Notes: a model not told the origin generated them from the letters alone. A DNA stretch of 64,000 nucleotides from Patiria pectinifera (GCA_029964075.1 CM057142.1:24802392-24866391); one strand, 5' to 3'. Positions 12,762-25,542 are shown, numbered from the stretch's first letter. A program made the numbers and translations.

Positions 12762-13435
12762 GGTTTGAGGGTGGACAGTCGATATTCGCTCCCCGAGGTA
12801 TTGGAAGTTGACAAACTAGTTCCCGAGGCGAGGCCGAGGGAACTAGTTTGTCAACTTCCAATACCGAGAATAATCGCTGTAACGAATACTTATATTTATT
12901 TTTTTTTTACCATATTCATACCATATATTTTTTTGTTTTTTGTTTATTATTATAAACAAAATTCTAAAACAAAATAAAACAAAACAGCAAACCATTCAAA
13001 TTCTATTCAACTTTCGTTACTAGTATTCAATAGTTTATACAGTATACACAAATACCGTTGTTTGCAATGTGTACAACTTTCTTTGTTACAGGAGACATCT
13101 TTACACGGTCTATACATTTTCTCACATTTTCATCATTGAGCTCAGGAAATTAACATTTACGCGAACCGTGCAACCACGCATCTCTCTCCTGTCTCGCGCG
13201 CGCGCGCTGCGCGCCCGCGCGACAGTTCCCGGAAGCAGTTCCTCGAGCGCATGCGTAGTAGACTGTCGCACGGGTAACCCATGCGACAGTCTACTACGCA
13301 TGCGTATTTACAATGTGCGTGAATCCTTGCGCGCGCGTTTGGTAAACAGCAAGAATAACATCTGGCACGTGATGGTGAATTGACCAGTGAACGTTCGGCT
13401 CTCGATCATGAATATGTATGAGGTATAGTAATTTC
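12762..13435. mobile_element. Hairpin-bearing insert in the CR1/L2-like LINE
   Basis: The LINE protein breaks after LPNKSCSLE (about 13436, minus strand) and resumes with TVPSWLVKENL (about 12745). The sequence between is unrelated to the LINE. It holds two strong hairpins: 12786-12876, with GC-rich apex GAGGCGAGGCCGAGG, and 13249-13304, with 23-bp arms around CGCATGCGTAGTAGACTG. TATAC occurs near both borders and may be the target duplication. An AT-rich centre separates the two hairpins. Confidence 0.6.
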
Positions 13436-14571
13436 CAATGAACACGATTTATTTGGAAGACGCATGGTGATTTGTTTAACGTGGTCACAAGTAATCCGCT
13501 CAAACTCAGTGAACGAAAAGACAGTGGAAGTCGCATCAGTAACACTAACACCCATGTTAGCGAGTGTACACATTGGGCCGTATGTTTTCAACCTTTTCCT
13601 TGAAAACAACAAAAAGTTGTCAGCAAGTTTTTTATTGGAATCACAATTGGGTAGAGTTGAACAGTCTTGTTAAGGAGAGCATTGATGGTAGCGTACATTG
13701 TTGAGACCCTTAGTGATGGAGGTTTACCACACTTCATGGTACATGTGACGACATGATGCAGAGTGTTGCAGAGGGTCGACATGAACTTCATGGATTAGAT
13801 CATCATCGTCATCACGGGAAATGACCAAGTCTAAGGTATGACCATGTCTGTGAGTTGAGCCCTTGACGTGTTGGCTGAAACCTGCATTTGAAATAATTTC
13901 AATAATTTGAAATAATAAATTTCAAATAATTTGAAATAATGCACATTGAAATCACCCAATAAGGCAATTTTATGAGGAGTAACGGACGTCTCATTCGCAA
14001 ATCTCTCAAACTCTTCCAAAAAATCGGAGATTTTCAGTCTATTAACACGTGATGGAGGCGGACGATAATTATATTCCGATATACAGTTGTTGAGCATAAC
14101 AGTGCAGTGTTCAAAGTTAACCGAGGAGAACCCAGACGGGGTAGAACATAGTTTAGCGATTTCTTGTGCACTATGCCAATCCCGCCACCATGGGTCGGCC
14201 CCCTACGAGGAAAATTGATGAACATGTAGCCAGGAGGGGTACATTCACCAATTATCACCATATCATCATCAGAAAGCCAGGTCTCAGTCAACAACATCAC
14301 GTCAACAATATAATATGGTCCAATAGAGTGGTGGTTTTGTTGCGTATAGAATGCGCATTCCAGATGTGTATGTTCAGACTTGAAAATGGTTTGGCCAGGG
14401 ATATTGGTCGAAGGTTAGACGTGATACTGGTATGGAGATTGCTCTTACGTGGGTTTTGAGTTGGGGAACAACAAGTCCGGATCTTTCTGCTCGTCGGCCT
14501 CTTGCATGACGAGCAATACCTAATTGTTTCAGGTTGTGATAGGTCTCAGCAGTTAGGCACTTTACACTCAC

Positions 14572-14882
14572 CTAAGGACAGTAGCTGTCGTTTGGTGTAG
14601 CACCGGCAGATACAATGGGTTGCCCATTGTCCAAAAAGCGTGTCACCGTGGCGGTATTGTTGAAGATCGTTGTACCGATACCGTCTTCAAGACCGTTATG
14701 GCAACCGGTAGGTGTACTCACGTTGGGAATTCCATGTTAAAAATTCCCGCTCCATCGGCAAGCTCCCGGAGACGATCTGATGCTCTGATTCGCTTCATGA
14801 CGTAAGACAACATATTCAACAAGACGTTCCAACAGGACCGACGAGGCAACAAGACAGATTCCGGCTATAAACCGGTGATAAA
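14572..14882. other. Upstream part of the LINE or unassigned
   Basis: On the minus strand two overlapping frames look protein-like, one with RIRASDRLRELADGAGIFNM and one with LEDGIGTTIFNNTATVTRFL. They are broken relative to each other. They may be the 5' region of the CR1/L2-like LINE or a separate dead element. Confidence 0.3.
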
Positions 14883-15310
14883 GTGGGAGCAACATATCTC
14901 CCGTGGCAGCAGCTAGTACACGCGCCGTTAAGACTTAGTAATCTCGTTGATTATGACGATTGGCATACCTCAGAGAAAATGTTCTCTTTATTTGATCACA
15001 ATGTGGGGTCCCAACACTATATTGATCGGTTTGCCAGTTATTATAATTCCAAAGGAACTCATTTGAATTCCAGATACTGGAATCCAGGTACTCAGGCAAC
15101 CGACGCGTTCACCCAAGATTGGGCAGGGGAAAATAACTGGTTGGTTCCCCCAAAACATTTGATTCCAAAATTTATACAGCAGTTAATAGCTAATCGAGCT
15201 GCATGAGGGGACACTAATATGCCCGTCTGGAGACCATCCCCTTTATTCCCAAGCAGCACAAGTCTGCTTAAAAAAGGACCCGTGCTTGCTTGTTCCCCTA
15301 TGTACTCCAT
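14883..15310 (+). mobile_element. DIRS-like retrotransposon fragment (fossil)
   Basis: The frame on the plus strand reads VDYDDWHTSEKMF, DRFASYYNSK, NSRYWNPGTQATDAFTQDW and NNWLVPPKHLIPKFIQQL. This pattern is the RNase H-region block found in DIRS-type (tyrosine-recombinase) retrotransposons. Only this block is present; the recombinase and gag parts are not seen, so it is a broken fossil fragment. Confidence 0.55.
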
Positions 15311-15383
15311 CTCTTCTTACTCTATTTACAAGGAATTGATTCTCAAGGCTATATAAACAAAAGGCTTTTGTGCCAATGGCCAA

Positions 15384-15471
15384 ATGCCTTGCCTCCAGGC
15401 TGGATTTTAGGCTGATTTTAGGGTCTTGGCCTTGGCCAAGGCCCTAAAATCCAGCCTCGAGGCAGCCTTAA
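15384..15471. repeat. Hairpin centred on GGCCTTGGCCAAGGCC
   Basis: Arms containing CCAGGCTGGATTTTAG and its complement flank the GC-rich centre. Further partial pairing extends outward to about 15372 and 15500. It looks like a small foldback repeat. Confidence 0.7.
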
Positions 15472-15499
15472 GGCCAAGGGTGTGCATCAAGGCACTGCG

Positions 15500-16632
15500 T
15501 CACTGCTTTGTAAACCACTCTCCTGGGTAAAAAATGTATTATGAAAAAAGGAAAAACAAGAGCGGCCGACCTGACCAATCAAAACCCAATGACGGTTCGC
15601 TTACTTTATCATAATAAGTGAAGGATTTAAGGTTGTGAAATTGGTTTTCCCGCCAACATCTGTCTCGTATCCTTTGACGTCTGCCAGGTTGAATCTGTAA
15701 ATGTAACCATTAAAGAACGTTTATATTCGGAATATTATAAGGGTGAGGATTCCAGTGTAAAATGATCATTTGTTAGTGTAAAAAAATATCATTTTCCCAT
15801 GAGACATTTATTGAAAAATCGAGGACGTCCTCGATTTGACTCCTGTCTTCAATTACAAGGATGTTTCACATGCGTTTGTTTATGGTGGAAATCGAGGACA
15901 CGCACGTGCAACGTCATCGACAAATCGAGGATAGGGACCAAATCGAGGAACTCCTCGCTTAGAAAACCTTTTTAAAAAAACCCAATGAAAATCCTCAATT
16001 TACACCACAAACATAAGCCTTGCGGGTCAAATTTTAAATTGAAACAAGTTAAACTTTATTTGATATGCTGCTAGAGGGCGAACTTTTGGGTAATAACGTA
16101 TTCGTGCCAGTTTTTGTGTTAACATTCGTCCATTAACACTTCCATAACTCGTTTGTATGCAGTAAAATGTTCTCGTTTTCAAGTTATATTCAACACTGGA
16201 AGTAAAAGTCGAACGGCTTTGTGCCCGGGAATCCAAAATATTGCCCGACGCAATGTTTAAGTGATCACGAAGAATAAACGGTACTCATTCATTCGTCTAT
16301 GTAAAGTCACACATTTAAGGGATATCCACGGTTTAAAATTCGTGATAAACGTGGGAGTACCGTATTCATCCTTAGTACATCCGTGGTTATCCGTCATCTT
16401 CCTTGGGTATTCGTGGAGGGGCAACAGAAATTTTAAACTGTTTCAATCTTTCGTGGTGAATCGTCATGGACATGAAAATCAATCCGTATTGCAACCGCGC
16501 GACATCCGTAGGACAACCGTACTAACTCGAAGTGTTATTCGTGGCTATTCGTACGTGTTCTTAGAGATTCGTAGCTAATTCTCGGTAGAAATCTCTACGA
16601 ATTCGCTTATGCCCGGATATACTAGGATCCTG
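15500..16632. other. Intronic sequence with short repeated phrases
   Basis: No gene seen. Phrases of AATCGAGGAC type recur between 15815 and 15960, and ATTCGT / CCGT phrases recur between 16270 and 16610. These look like degenerate short repeats. Confidence 0.4.
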
Positions 16633-16943
16633 CTAAAGCCCCTGTCACACCTTTGCGTATCCTAATTCCTTATGAGTTCCTTATCAAAAAAATCCAATAC
16701 GCAGCCGTACGCTCAATTAACGTCAAAATGTTTTGATCACTTTGACTTATGTGCGACGCACATCTAGCGTACAAGTAACGAATTCAGCGCAATCATTGCG
16801 TATGAGATGCGTATGAGTTGCGTATGCAGTGCAAAACATTATTAGAAAGTCGATTTCTCCACGAATCGTTAAGGTTCATCGTGATTCTTGGTAAACCGTG
16901 GATATTTGTGGCTCCAACCGTGAATGTGTAACTGGGCCTTTAG
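16633..16943. mobile_element. MITE with CTAAAGCCC ends
   Basis: Left end CTAAAGCCCCTGTCACAC; right end complement CTAAAGGCCCAGTTACAC, 14 of 18 bases alike. The 311-bp body has no coding frame. Confidence 0.65.
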
Positions 16944-18827
16944 ATAAATAAATCTTAGAAGAAAGCATTACGCTAATTATTGCCGAAAAAGGGGCAACGT
17001 AATTTACCTAAAAACAAAATCTGCTTTGTCTATACTGTGACCGCACTGGGAGCCTTTGAGTATGCCACTTGAACCGACTACGCTGCAGCGTTGGATGATT
17101 CCTGGTTTGAAAAACGTATCCTGGAGGAAAAGAATGGATGACACGAACATTTTACAAGTAAGCTTAAAGTTAAACGCAAGAGAAAGAGTTTTTAAGTATT
17201 TTGTAATTTAATTAAACATTTCTTTTAATTAAAAAAAAAACTTTTGGTAAAATATTAAAAATATATATGAAATTAAACATCATTACCGATATCAGCATTG
17301 GGCTCTAAGATTACTACTACATGTAGTAAAAAGTAAAGAAATCAGTTTTACATTCTCCTTCGATAATTCCCAGTCTAATATTGTCATCATTGTAAAACTT
17401 CGCCAAGAAATTTCTAAAAAATCAATATGGGCTATTTGGTAAAATGTTAGCAAATGGTATAGTTTTACAATTCCGCCCAGGCGGACTATTGTATATTAAT
17501 GGGGCTGTTAATTTCAATTTAGAATGAATTTGCTAGTATTGTGGCGGTTTAGTCTCTTGAGTCTGCTACCCGGTCGGGCCAGTCCACGTCAGCGAGCGGT
17601 CTAGCATTTGAAGGCCGGCGACGCCGATCCATTTTGGCGGCAGTTTACCGCCTTGCCCGCAGCACACCATCCAGTTCAACCACACCCAAGCAATAGTTCA
17701 GCTCATAACTAATGTAATGCCATGAAATTATCAATTCAATCTGAAAATAATAATATTTTACAAGTTGCCACAACCCAGAGGGACCTTTAATGCTGTCTCA
17801 TCTGATGGACTTTCGAAGGTAATATGGGTTGTTAATGTTACGGTTTAGGAATTATTCGCACAAAATTAACTGCAACCTTTCTTCAAAACGTTCATAGCAA
17901 TATGAACTTGAAACTTATCCTGACGCCTACTTCACTTTGACGTCATCCGTCATCAGGTACTACATGCAAGCAATTACATAAAAAGAACATGATTTTGATC
18001 ATTATAACATATAATCACCAGATAAATCATGTTTGTTTGTTTTGTTGACATTGATAAACCGGAAGGTTGACCTGAAGGTCAAACTTAGATTAATTAAAAA
18101 TGCAGACAGACGCCTCATATTACAAAAAAAAGGTTGAAAACGGGTCGAGGGATGAAAATAAAACACAGAATGAAGATGACATGATGACGTCATAACCTAA
18201 ACGAGCGCTATCTAGAAGCACCTTAAAGTATTTAACCATTTGCTAACATTTTACAAAATTACCAATGCCGATTTGTAGGTATGTAATGACGTCATGATTT
18301 GTTACGAAAAGTTATTTCATCACCATGACTCGAAACATGTTTTATATCCTTATCGGACAGTGATACTTTCATTTGTAGTTTTGAGGATTTTGTTTGTGTT
18401 TTCAGTTTACATGACTTGACCTTACTGCAACCCTGTAATAAAAGTTATACGACGCTTCAACTTAGTAAGCATGTGATCATGTAATGTCAATTTGAAAAGA
18501 AAAAGACTTGAGAATTAGTTTCCACAAAACGTAAAATTGAACTCGACAGTTTGTGTTTGTTTTTTGCTATACACGAACAAGGCAATCAGGCCCTCATTTC
18601 TCCGGATCAAATGCGAATAATTAATTTTATCTACCCCCCCCAAAAAAAAAACCCCAATGAAGACTCTTCCTGAGCGGAACTTGCGCGAGCCACCGCAGAA
18701 AATAACTGCCGCTGGATTTGTCTATACACATTCGGAAAAAACGTATGTTGAAAAGAACGAGAAAATAATCAAATATTGCGTGACTAATGTAGAAATTACA
18801 CATAACTTCCTGTATCATTCAGCTCAC
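16944..18827. other. Intronic sequence, nothing recognised
   Basis: AT-rich sequence in the ST8Sia-like gene, upstream of its last exon. I saw no open frame with splice sites and no clear repeat ends. Confidence 0.4.
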
Positions 18828-18938
18828 CAATGCACACATCCAGAGGTTTATCATTTACAAATTGCAAGTTAAGGACGTCGGTTTCAAAAATGTTCATCAT
18901 ATAATTTCCGGTCGGGTCGCTTAGAATTCTGTGGTTGT
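18828..18938 (-). CDS. Probable penultimate exon of the ST8Sia-like gene
   Basis: A strong acceptor (TTTTCTTTTTTAG) precedes base 18938 and a donor GTGAGC follows base 18828. The exon has two bases, 36 open codons and one base (G). That G plus the GC that starts the last exon makes GGC, the conserved Gly of motif S. The codons read NHRILSDPTGNYMMNIFETD and end in NDKPLDVCI. In known ST8Sia enzymes this position holds a phrase of the type LxxPxNIMxxVxxxW before the TTG of motif S, and DPTGNYMM fits it loosely. Two things are odd: CIG stands where STG or TTG is normal, and the stretch is about five residues longer than usual. The phase match and splice sites are direct evidence; the family alignment is inference. 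Confidence 0.42.
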
Positions 18939-19955
18939 CTAAAAAAGAAAATCGATATTGACAATTTGCATTTTATCAAATGATTCATAAAATAAAAGAC
19001 ACATTTTAAAAATAGTTTATTGACGTGCTGCTGGGTTATGTCTTTATCGTGTCATTATTTGCAATTTAAATCCCCAATTAAACATTTACTAAATTAGTAT
19101 AATTATTGTGCTTCTATATTCAAGTTACATATTTATTTCTCAATGCATTTTCGGTAAAACTGAAAGTAACCGTCAATCTGCTTCCGCTCTCGAATCAAAC
19201 AGTTGCCCAAGGCAATATCCATCACATAAAATAGCAAATGCACGCGGTACATGGCAACTGCATTTGGGTTCAGAATATTTGTCACTTTAATTCTAACATT
19301 AAATCGCTTGCAATTCAATACCTAGTAACGTCTTGCAGACGTCACACAATTTGTCCACATCCCCCGAAAAGAGTATATTTTTTTCAAACAGGTTTCATCT
19401 TCGACCTTTTTTAAGGATTGTGTCTATATTTTGACGTGAAGTTTGACGTCCCGGTCTTACCCAGAAAGGAGAGGTCAAGCGAATTTGCCTTGAGAATGTA
19501 ATATATTTATCAATGTCTATAGTCTCTCAGAACCAAAGCGCTATGATTTTCATTCAATTTATAACTTATAGATAACGAAAGTCACGTTTACGAAGAAAAT
19601 CAGTCGTACGGTAATAACTGATGACTTCACAATAACGTCACAGTAGTATCTACACAGTAATATAACTCAGGATTTATGTTCAGTCCAATTTTCAAGTTCA
19701 TAATGAGAAACGTTGTCCAAATCATCTTCAAAAATTGATATTTTTAGCCCGATCACCCAACTAAAGTCCCTAAAAATATTAAGTTCCCCAAAATGATCAT
19801 AAAAAACAAGCACAGTCATATTTCGTCTGTAAACAGTAGCAAATGCATATAGTATATTATGTCACATTTTTGACCTTTTGCATTTTTGTTTTGCTAAAGA
19901 AGGAATTTGTTGCCATATTTGAGTAGAATTTACCTTCCTAAGCCAGAAATCCATT

Positions 19956-21098
19956 TAGTTCAGTCGGAAAAGGGGGGTATCGTGCACCCTCGGAAATCAA
20001 TTTCTAATCAACATTTCTAGGTCAGAAAAAATGCGTAGAAAACGATTTGCTATGTTAAAAAATTCAAAAAATGTCCCACGTATTGTTTTTATGCAAATTA
20101 GTGCCGCCATTACCGAAAAATCTATTTGTAACAATATCTCAGCCAATATTGCAGATAACTGAACGAACTAGGTGTCTAAACCCATGTTTTCAAGGTCAGA
20201 GATCACAATAAAACTATTCTGGAAGTGACCACATGTGTCTGTGGCATAGGAATATGCAGATTAGTGCCGCAAATACCGGAAAGTCATGTTTTTGGCATAT
20301 CTCGGCCAATATAGCACATAACTACACCAGTAAGGTGTCTAAACCCATGTTTTGAGGGTCAAGTATCATTAGAAGACCATTCACGAAGTAACTATGTGTG
20401 TCTTTGGCATGAAAATATGTAAATTATAAAGTGTCGGTTTATCAGATATTTGATTTTTAGCCAATATCTCGGCCAATATTGCACATAACTACACAAGTAA
20501 GGTGTCTAAACCCATGTTTTGAGGGTCAGGTATCATTAGAAGACCGTTCACGAAGTAACTATGTGTGTCCTTGACAGGTAAATATGTAAATTCTAAAGTG
20601 TCGATTTATCAGAAATTTGATTTTTAGCCAATATCTCGGCCATTATTGCAGCTAATGTTGACAGAAGGGTTTTTGATGAACAATAACGATCAAAGTTTAT
20701 TTAAGCCATCATTAGACACCTTACTGGTGTAGCTATGTGCTATATTGGCCGAGATATGCCAAAAACATGATTTTCCGGTATTAGCGGCACTAATTTGCAT
20801 ATTCCTATGCCACAGACACATGTGGTCACTTCCAGAATAGTTTTATTGTGATCTCTGACCTTGAAAACATGGGTTTAGACACCTAGTTCGTTCAGTTATC
20901 TGCAATATTGGCTGAGATATAATTAAAAATAGATTTTTCGGTAATGGCGGCACTAATTTGCATAAAAGCAATACGTGGGACATTTTTTGAATTTTTTAAC
21001 ATAGCAAATCGTTTTCTACGCATTTTTTCTGACCTAGAAACGTTGATTAGAAATTGATTTCCGAGGGTGCACGATACCCCCCTTTTCCGACTAAACTA
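19956..21098. mobile_element. 1.1-kb inverted-repeat transposon with ATT target duplication
   Basis: Ends TAGTTCAGTCGGAAAAGG and TAGTTTAGTCGGAAAAGG (complement) are flanked by ATT on both sides (19953-19955, 21099-21101). The uninterrupted site survives in the other arm of the host foldback element at 26479-26490, where CCAATGG reads straight through. Arms of about 400 bp pair as long inverted repeats. The middle has tandem units around GGTGTCTAAACCCATGTTTT and AATATCTCGGCCAATATT. No protein is coded. Confidence 0.9.
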
Positions 21099-21660
21099 AT
21101 TGGTAACATTTTTTTCCATCTACCATGTGGCGGCCATCTTGGATTTCAATGGCCGCCATTTCGGACCTAATGTATATCATAACTTCGGACCTGATTGTCA
21201 CATGAAGTCCATTTTGGTGGCAAACCCTATGTTTTTGATACCAAGGAACCCAAGTAAGTTGTTGTTGACGGGGTACTCTCAATGGATGGCAGCCATCTTG
21301 GATATTTCAAAATGGCCGCCATTTAGTACCTAATTTGTATCATAACTTCGGACCTGATTGTCATATGAAGTCCATTTTGGTGACAAACCCCATGTTTTTG
21401 ATACCAAGGAACCCAAGTAAATCACTGTTGATGGGGTACACCCAATGGATGGCAGCCATCTTGGATATTTCAAAATGGCCGCCATTTCAGACCTAATTTG
21501 TATCATAACTTAGGACCTGATTGTCATATGAAGTCCATTTTGGTGGCAACCCCCCTTTTTTTGATACCAAAGAACCCAAGTAAATCATTGTTGATGGGGT
21601 ACTCCCAATGGATGGCAGCCATCTTGGATATTTCAAAATGGCCGCCATTTCGGACCTTAT

Positions 21661-23017
21661 GGATGCAACCCTGCAAATAAATTCCCATAGACACTAGTGC
21701 TAAATGCCCATACTTCAAAATTCTTTTAAAAATACTCAGAACTCTCACAGGTATTTAAGCTGCACAGAAAAATGATGATCGACATGTCGTCTTTCAATTT
21801 CTTTTCATTTTTTGGTGGGTTGACCATTGACTTTTCGAGAAATTCTCGCCCAAAGAAGACGACCCCTATTTTCCCCAAAGCGGAACGGCAGCCACCTTGA
21901 AAAACGATCCCTCCACAACATGGCAAAATAGCGCCACTTTCAAGCCCAATTGTATCCAAAATGCTCAGAATTGGAAGCCCCGAGTCCGGGCCAGAGGTTC
22001 ATTGCCATATCTCTTCGATTCCCCAATGTCATGGCTCCCAGAACTCTCTAATATAGAATATTTTGAGGGTATAACTTTTATTCATGAGCTCGGCGGATGG
22101 ATTTAGGCCTATTTACCGGTGTGCACCCTATAATAGCAGGTAACTTTTAAATATTAACACAAAACCACATTCAGGGGAAGCAGAATATCTCCAAAGTCAA
22201 TATTTTGAAGAAAAAAAAATGAAAGAAAAAAATTATCCGAGGTCGATATTAGGCCCGAAAATAGTGACTTTTTTGCCCCTGCTAAGCTGTAGAGCGCCCC
22301 CAGCGACAATAAATTGAGTTTCAGCTACTTTTAAGCTCAAAATGCCCCCCCCCCCATTTCAACTAGCAATTGTTGTAATCGGCTGATAGCCTACTGCTCT
22401 CTTACGATTTGGGAGCATCCGTTTACGGAAAAACCCTTGTTGATACCTTTAAAACACTTTTTTCCCCCTCCCCGTAGGTTCCGCCCACTGAAAAGACCAC
22501 TGCCGCGGCACAGCGCATGCGCGAAACGGTCATCTTTGTGATTCTTTATAGGATGCAACCCTGCAAATAAATTCCCATAGACACTAGTGCTAAATGCCCA
22601 TACTTCAAAATTCTTTTAAAAATACTCAGAACTCTCACAGGTATTTAAGCTGCACAGAAAAATGATGATCGACATGTCGTCTTTCAATTTCTTTTCATTT
22701 TTTGGTGGGTTGACCATTGACTTTTCGAGAAATTCTCGCCCAAAGAAGACGACCCCTATTTTCCCCAAAGCGGAACGGCAGCCACCTTGAAAAACGATCC
22801 CTCCACAACATGGCAAAATAGCGCCACTTTCAAGCCCAATTGTATCCAAAATGCTCAGAATTGGAAGCCCCGAGTCCGGGCCAGAGGTTCATTGCCATAT
22901 CTCTTCGAGTCCCCAATGTCATGGCTCCCAGAACTCTCTAATATAGAATATTTTGAGGGTATAACTTTTATTCATGAGCTCGGCGGATGGATTTAGGCCT
23001 ATTTACCGGTGTGCACC
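21661..23017. mobile_element. Miniature element with terminal direct repeats (LTR-like fossil)
   Basis: Two direct repeats of about 469 bp (21661-22129 and 22551-23019) enclose 421 bp. They differ by about one base, so the insertion is recent. CTTAT flanks both sides (21656-21660 and 23018-23022), a 5-bp target duplication. The interrupted host repeat unit resumes cleanly on the right. No gag or pol is coded. The ends do not show the usual TG...CA, so a TRIM-like LTR relic is likely but not proven; a tandem duplication of another element is the alternative. Confidence 0.7.
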
Positions 23018-23589
23018 CTTATGTATCATAACTTCGGACCTCATTGTCATACCTGTATGAAGTCCATTTTGGTGGCAAACCCCATGTTTTTGATACCAAA
23101 GAACCCAAGTAAATCATTGTTAAAAGGGTACTCCCAATGGATGGCAGCCATCTTGGATATTTCAAAATAGCTGCCATCTTGGATTTCATTTAAATAATAA
23201 CGTTGCACCTGAATGTCGTACGAATTCCATTTTGGGTAGCAAACGTCATATTTTTGATACCAAGGAACCCAAGTAAATCATTGTTGACGGAGTACTCCCA
23301 ATGGATGGCAGCCATCTTGGATATTTTGGTGTTGAACCCCATAAATTTGATGCCAAGGAATCTACACATTGTTACCCCGATGGGTGGCAGGTTTCTCTAT
23401 GTTTTCAAACCACATGGATTAATACTTGGAGTGTAACGAGTCATGGGCATCAACAGCACGATCATAATGACTGCTGGATATGATTGGACAGACTGTAACC
23501 TGACTGTACAGATCAGAAGCAACCCATGCAGACTTGTTCAACCGTCTTTCCCAGGCACCTGATAACACATAAATTGGTGTGAATCAGAA

Positions 23590-24380
23590 TTGTAACGAGT
23601 CACTAATTTCTGTGACTCGAGTCAAGCCGAGTCGAGTCAAGTCATTTTAAAGAAGTGAGTCGAGTTGAGTCATTACTTTAATTTGAGTCGAATCGGGTGG
23701 AGTCAAATGTTTTCCTCGAGTCAATTCCAGTTACAAATATTTGAAAACTTCATAACAAAGATAAGAGAGAAAGTAATTTGTATCACTAGCAGTTAACAAG
23801 AAGTGAAACTTCGATCTTATAAAGGCTATCTGGTTTGGCTTGGGGTCTAGATTTTATTTCGCTGATACGCTGACATCAAAACCAAATTGCATTAAACAAA
23901 ATTGCATTAATCAAAACTGTTTCTGATTATTTAAGAGTCGGTATGTTTCTATTTAATTTTTAAAAGGAGGGCATAAATGTAGCCGGCGTTTGTATCCAAG
24001 AACTTTATAAGAAATTGCCCAAAGCTAATGATGAAACAACAAATTGGAAGATGTGTTTAAAATCCGGTTCCTCTGTGGATAGTATTTTGTGCCTTCCAGA
24101 ATGATGTGGTATGGGAGTCTGTGACACGTGAACATTACATGCGGCCGCTGTAACTGTATTCGCATGGCGGCATGAACATAAATGTTGCATCTTAAGTCAA
24201 TGCAATTAAATTTGTTTGCAAAGTTTTGCTTTTATATTTAGGAATCGAGCCTAATTATCCTTCGCTCGAGTCGAGTCGAGTCTTCTGATGAGAACTCGAG
24301 TCGTTTGCTCGCCGTCGAGTCGAGTCATTTACCCTTAGGGACTTGAGTCGAGTCGAGTCACCAAAAGTTGTGACTCTGCT
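23590..24380. repeat. GAGTCGAGTC repeat tracts and spacer
   Basis: Two tracts of GAGTCGAGTC type (about 23600-23720 and 24255-24370) surround an AT-rich centre. The plan, with ACTCGAGTC-type repeats near both ends, matches the hAT-type element at 31016-32379. Ends CAGAATTGTAACGAG and the complement of GTTGTGACTCTG may be its terminal repeats, but no target duplication matches. Confidence 0.55.
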
Positions 24381-24537
24381 TTCATATCTAGCCCAGCCAC
24401 GACAGGACCAGGGTTGTCTGGGCATGTGATGCAGTTGATGCAGAGAGCCACTTACGAACAAAAAGAAATCCAGGCACACACATAACCTGAAGTGGACTTA
24501 CTAATTGCTAACTATAGACAGCATTCACACGTACTTG

Positions 24538-25542
24538 TAGTGGAGCGGCATAGCCCCAATAATACCAAGAATTGTGCAATCTGTGATAAAATTATGAATT
24601 AAACTTTAATTTGGTTCTTCATGCCTTGAAGACAATTTTTAGATATATGACGCATTTCATATTTGAATTCTGGTGACTTTGAGAGTCAACAACCTTTAAC
24701 AATCATTCTGTAAAACTTCCCTTTCCTACGATATCTATCATATTTATTCCATAGTCATGTATTGAATTAATTATAAGACCCCATGCACAAAAAATGTTGA
24801 GGTGACCTCTGAACTCAATTTTCTTTTTCTTTTTTAATTAATGGCAGACTTAACATGCTGCGATACGAATGCAATGGAATATATTAAATGTCAAGCAGCA
24901 TTCATTATTGTGTTCTTATTACACTCTGCTATCCAGATGGACTTGAGTAACCACATTTTAAACCTTTTTACACAGCCCACTGGTCTCTGTTAGAGTGTGA
25001 TGCCTGTCCGATGTACCTCTTATATTCTCAAAACAGGGAAATGGAGATCAGAGGTCATGACAAAATTGTCTTTGGGTCTGAATCATTACATACTATAGAA
25101 TAATTGTTAAAATACTCTTCTTTTTCACTATTAAGACTTACACACATGTAGGTCATGAAAAGTGGCATCTGGAAGATTAAATAATTAGCGTCACTTGGGG
25201 TATACAAAGTTCATTGGGAAAAGATGTTGCATCTTGACATCACTTTTTTTCATCGTATATCATCTCAATGAAGGTCAGTCATTGAAAAAATGTTGAAAAG
25301 ACATTTCCAATTTTGTTTGGAAAATACGTAAACAAAATTCTTGACTCTCCATAGACTTTGTACACAACCACTGAAGTGGCACCTGAATTCTTCATTCTTC
25401 CCATTCATTGACCCTTCACAAAGGTCACCAGGGGTCAGATATGAAATGCCTCCATATCTGAAAATTCTCGTCAAGGCGTGAAGACGTGACATGCCAAATT
25501 TAACCACAAAGTGCACAATTCTGTCACTATGCCGCTCTACTA
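24538..25542. mobile_element. MITE with TAGTGGAGCGGCATAG ends
   Basis: The left end TAGTGGAGCGGCATAG and the complement of the right end (TAGTAGAGCGGCATAG) differ by one base. The 1-kb body is AT-rich and non-coding; the minus-strand frame at 25265-25549 overlaps the end and is not a gene. A related copy lies near 53515-53998 and ends GGCTATGCCGCACCACTA. Confidence 0.8.

Larger units (their letters stand above)
9040..14571 (-). mobile_element. CR1/L2-like LINE, broken by three inserts
   Basis: Pieces of a non-LTR retrotransposon ORF2 appear in the right order on the minus strand. Near 14571-14375 is the start region (LKQLGIARHARGRR). The endonuclease region follows with LLTETWLSDDD (about 14298) and LLGDFNVHY (about 13960). 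The reverse transcriptase part has VPSWLVKENL, SGIFPSNLKHSIITPVIKN and FQSAYKRHHSTETALL (12760-12400), then IPPGSVVGPLGFIMYLNP (about 10420-10370). The C-terminal tail reads SVPRSRKKAGDSSFVVAAPR (about 9330-9260). The 3' end shows AGCGCTATATAAATA and ATT repeats typical of CR1/L2 tails. Several frame changes and the inserts at 9498-9826, 10523-12277 and about 12762-13435 make it dead. It lies in the sense orientation of the host sialyltransferase intron. Confidence 0.87.

Noticed and set aside
22616-22849. Identical 77-residue open frames at 21726-21959 and 22616-22849
   Set aside because: They are the two terminal direct repeats of one element. The identity comes from the repeat, not from protein constraint.
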